From assembly GCA_026391695.1 (NCBI GenBank), contig JAPLDP010000021.1:62001-126000 (forward strand): a stretch of DNA of 64,000 nt, read 5' to 3'. A model generated the notes under the pieces. That model was not told where the DNA came from and did no database searches. It saw nothing but the letters and a program-made list of their open reading frames with translations. Shown here in pieces: positions 62,545 through 64,000 of this stretch. The translations under genes and the position numbers were made by a program. The first letter of the stretch is position 1. Each line of letters begins with the position of its first letter. This stretch comes from Bacteroidota bacterium. Its GTDB lineage: Bacteria > Bacteroidota > Bacteroidia > Bacteroidales > JAGONC01.

Positions 62545-63171
62545 ATGAGATTACGTGATTTTTTTAAAAAATCAACTATCAGAAAAATCAAATATCTGAG
62601 CCCGGATGGTAAACCCGATATCCCGGATATGGTATATGTTGCCAAAGGAATATGGTTAGCACAAGCACGTAAGAATGAAGAAAAATTTACTAATCATATA
62701 CAAGAAAATACAAAAGTATATTCCTTATCCGGTGATCTGTTAGAAGAAGGAATAAGTCCGGAACAACGTGAGCTATCAAAATATAGAGGCGGGATTATTG
62801 TTTTTTCTACCGATGTGAATTGTGTTCAATTAACAACAAACATAATCACAACCTGGTTTAAGCAGAATTGTGCAACATTTGTCAATCGTTTAATGAAAAA
62901 TAAAAACATTACGCAATTAATGATAAAAAATAAAATACTGAATCAAAAATCGGATTTGGGTTTTAGTGTTGGTCAATTTTTTAAAGGTCATTTTGTAGAT
63001 CTTAAAACCGGAAAAAAATATAATGAAAAATCAATGAGCATTGAACTTATAGGAATGCCAACTGATGTGCTTCCATTAATAGCTACTGCTATTTGTAAGC
63101 ATTTTGAACAACAAACTGCACTGGTTAAGGATTTCAATACCGGTAAATTTTATCTGGTGGACGATAAATGA
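62545..63171 (+). CDS. Hypothetical protein, AT-rich accessory gene
   Basis: Soluble protein of 208 residues that I do not recognise. Lysine- and asparagine-rich, no signal peptide or transmembrane helix. Segments such as SKYRGGIIVFSTDVNCVQLTTNIITTWFKQNC and GFSVGQFFKGHFVDLKTGKKYNEKSMSIELIG look like a compact alpha/beta domain. The AT-rich codons and an AAGGAG site set it apart from the core genes and suggest recent acquisition. It lies between REP-like hairpins and a toxin-antitoxin pair. Confidence 0.6.
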   Translation: MRLRDFFKKSTIRKIKYLSPDGKPDIPDMVYVAKGIWLAQARKNEEKFTNHIQENTKVYSLSGDLLEEGISPEQRELSKYRGGIIVFSTDVNCVQLTTNIITTWFKQNCATFVNRLMKNKNITQLMIKNKILNQKSDLGFSVGQFFKGHFVDLKTGKKYNEKSMSIELIGMPTDVLPLIATAICKHFEQQTALVKDFNTGKFYLVDDK

Positions 63172-63255
63172 GAATGATGATATAAATACTAGTTTTTACT
63201 CAATCGATATGCCTCATACTAAAAGAAGACTGCTTTTAAAATATTTTTATTAAAA

Positions 63256-63287
63256 TTTGGTTGATGTTGCCCAAATAGGTAACTTTG
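63256..63287 (+). promoter_or_regulatory. Promoter of the toxin-antitoxin pair
   Basis: TTTG at 63256-63259, a 20-nt spacer, and TAACTTTG at 63280-63287, exact consensus; the toxin start follows 19 nt later. Confidence 0.7.
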
Positions 63288-63306
63288 TTCCGTAACTGAA
63301 AAATTT

Positions 63307-63645
63307 ATGCGGACGACTTATGTTTACGGAAATGATTTTTGGGACTTTTATTACTCTCTAAAGCCAGAAGTTCAAAACAAAATTGATTGGGTAATTGGAC
63401 TTGTCAGGACATTAAGAATGGTCCCCGAGAAATTTTTCAAGTGCCTTGAAGGGACCGACGGACTTTTTGAAATAAAAATCAAATTAGGCAGCGACATATA
63501 TCGGATTTTCTGCTTTTTCGACAAAGGAAATTTGATAATCCTGCTTAATGGTTTTGAAAAAAAAACTGACAAAACCCCAAAAAATGAAATTGAAAAAGCA
63601 GAACGTTTAAAACAAAAATATTATGAAGCAAAATCAAGGAAATAA
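63307..63645 (+). CDS. RelE/HigB-type toxin
   Basis: Product of 112 residues of the Gp49/HigB-like RelE superfamily: KIDWVIGLVRTLRMVPEKFFKCLEGTDGLFEIKIKLGSDIYRIFCFFDKGNLIILLNGFEKKT. The arginine after SDIY and the hydrophobic strand pattern fit ribosome-dependent mRNA endonucleases. Toxin before antitoxin, with overlapping frames (23 nt), is the HigBA order. It has its own promoter. Confidence 0.87.
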   Translation: MRTTYVYGNDFWDFYYSLKPEVQNKIDWVIGLVRTLRMVPEKFFKCLEGTDGLFEIKIKLGSDIYRIFCFFDKGNLIILLNGFEKKTDKTPKNEIEKAERLKQKYYEAKSRK

Positions 63646-63931
63646 TCTTGTTTCCTGGGACGACCATTTGGATAAAAAATACGGTAAAGTAGGCACACCG
63701 ACAAGGGATAAATACGAAGAAGAATTTGAAAATTTTAAAATAGGTGTACTTATTCAAAAAGCCCGGAAACAACAAAACCTGACACAGGAAGAACTTGCTG
63801 TAAAATGTGGGACAACAAAAAACTACATTTCAAGGATAGAGAATAATGCCAGCGACATTCGACTTTCGACACTTATGAGAATAATTCGCGAAGGTCTTGG
63901 TGGACAACTAAAATTAAGCCTTGAACTTTAG
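63623..63931 (+). CDS. HigA-type antitoxin, XRE-family HTH
   Basis: Product of 102 residues. The N-terminal 40 residues (GKVGTPTRDKYEEEFENF) are probably the toxin-binding part. The C-terminal helix-turn-helix (IGVLIQKARKQQNLTQEELAVKCGTTKNYISRIENN) binds DNA, expected at the promoter at 63256-63287 for autorepression. It overlaps the toxin gene by 23 nt, so the two are translated together. Confidence 0.88.
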   Translation: MKQNQGNNLVSWDDHLDKKYGKVGTPTRDKYEEEFENFKIGVLIQKARKQQNLTQEELAVKCGTTKNYISRIENNASDIRLSTLMRIIREGLGGQLKLSLEL

Positions 63932-63950
63932 GAACAAATAGCACAAGGCA

Positions 63951-64000
63951 TAACGACCCGGCAGCCAGGCGAAGATTAATTTTGATGTGCAAATCCGTCC
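63951..64000. other. GC-richer tail after the toxin-antitoxin pair, cut by the window edge
   Basis: From about 63951 the sequence changes to a GC-rich non-coding stretch beginning GCATAACGACCCGGCAGCC. That start is one mismatch from the RYYYAAC core of integron attC sites, and a folding arm is suggested, but the second half is outside the window. Confidence 0.25.

Overview
The window reads as a chromosome segment of an anaerobic or facultative Bacteroidota, most like the Bacteroidales/Marinilabiliales group. The grounds are a dense set of type IX secretion (T9SS) genes (porT, T9SS plug, porP/sprF, gldJ, two porU-like genes, porV, and a T9SS-sorted adhesin). There are also many exact matches to the Bacteroidota promoter (TTTG, about 19-20 nt, TAnnTTTG) and mostly no Shine-Dalgarno sites. 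A tungsten-type aldehyde:ferredoxin oxidoreductase and an Nqr-type flavinyl transferase fit the same picture.

Layout. 0-7.3 kb: MFS transporter tail, hldD, and a very large modular T9SS cargo adhesin broken by an internal deletion and frameshift. 7.3-13.1 kb: merR, M23 peptidase and alaS, then a CarH-like B12-binding MerR regulator followed by an ECF sigma factor. 13.1-25.2 kb: housekeeping genes (EamA transporter, aminotransferase, heptose kinase, porT, tRNA-Glu with rpsT, radC, wecB, the rpsF-rpsR-rplI operon, a SpoU methyltransferase) and an unusual protein combining an RNA polymerase alpha-CTD-like part, sigma region 4 and winged helices. 25.2-33.1 kb: apbE next to a wrecked nqrF, the T9SS plug gene, an ABC permease, upp, and an aldehyde:ferredoxin oxidoreductase divergent from a ThiF/ThiS pair. 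33.2-41.7 kb: a long minus-strand run porP-gldJ-murF-anmK-exbB-exbD-tonB-folC joining secretion, cell wall and energy transduction. 42.0-51.1 kb: tandem porU-like sortases, porV and ispF. 51.1-57 kb: a RecD-like helicase, tamL, a GIY-YIG ORF fused to a tRNA remnant beside intact tRNA-Val, and glutaryl-CoA dehydrogenase. 57-64 kb: an accessory stretch with a GH3 glycosidase flanked by palindromes, a WYL regulator divergent from an AAA ATPase, REP-like hairpins, an orphan AT-rich gene and a HigBA-type toxin-antitoxin pair.

The genes point to a bacterium that exports CTD-tagged surface proteins (PorU/PorV/PorT/plug/PorP/GldJ) and makes heptose and HexNAc precursors that could serve surface polysaccharide. 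Remodelling and recycling of peptidoglycan is also represented (MurF, AnmK, M23).

The least expected signal is in the gaps. At least nine intergenic sites hold short arrays of 7- or 8-nt words. The unit length is kept while the word differs from site to site, and most lie close behind a stop codon. Other items to check are the duplicated PorU, the GIY-YIG/tRNA chimera, the CarH-like/sigma pair without carotenoid genes, and two internal gene deletions (adhesin, nqrF). All calls come from reading the sequence; no database search was run.
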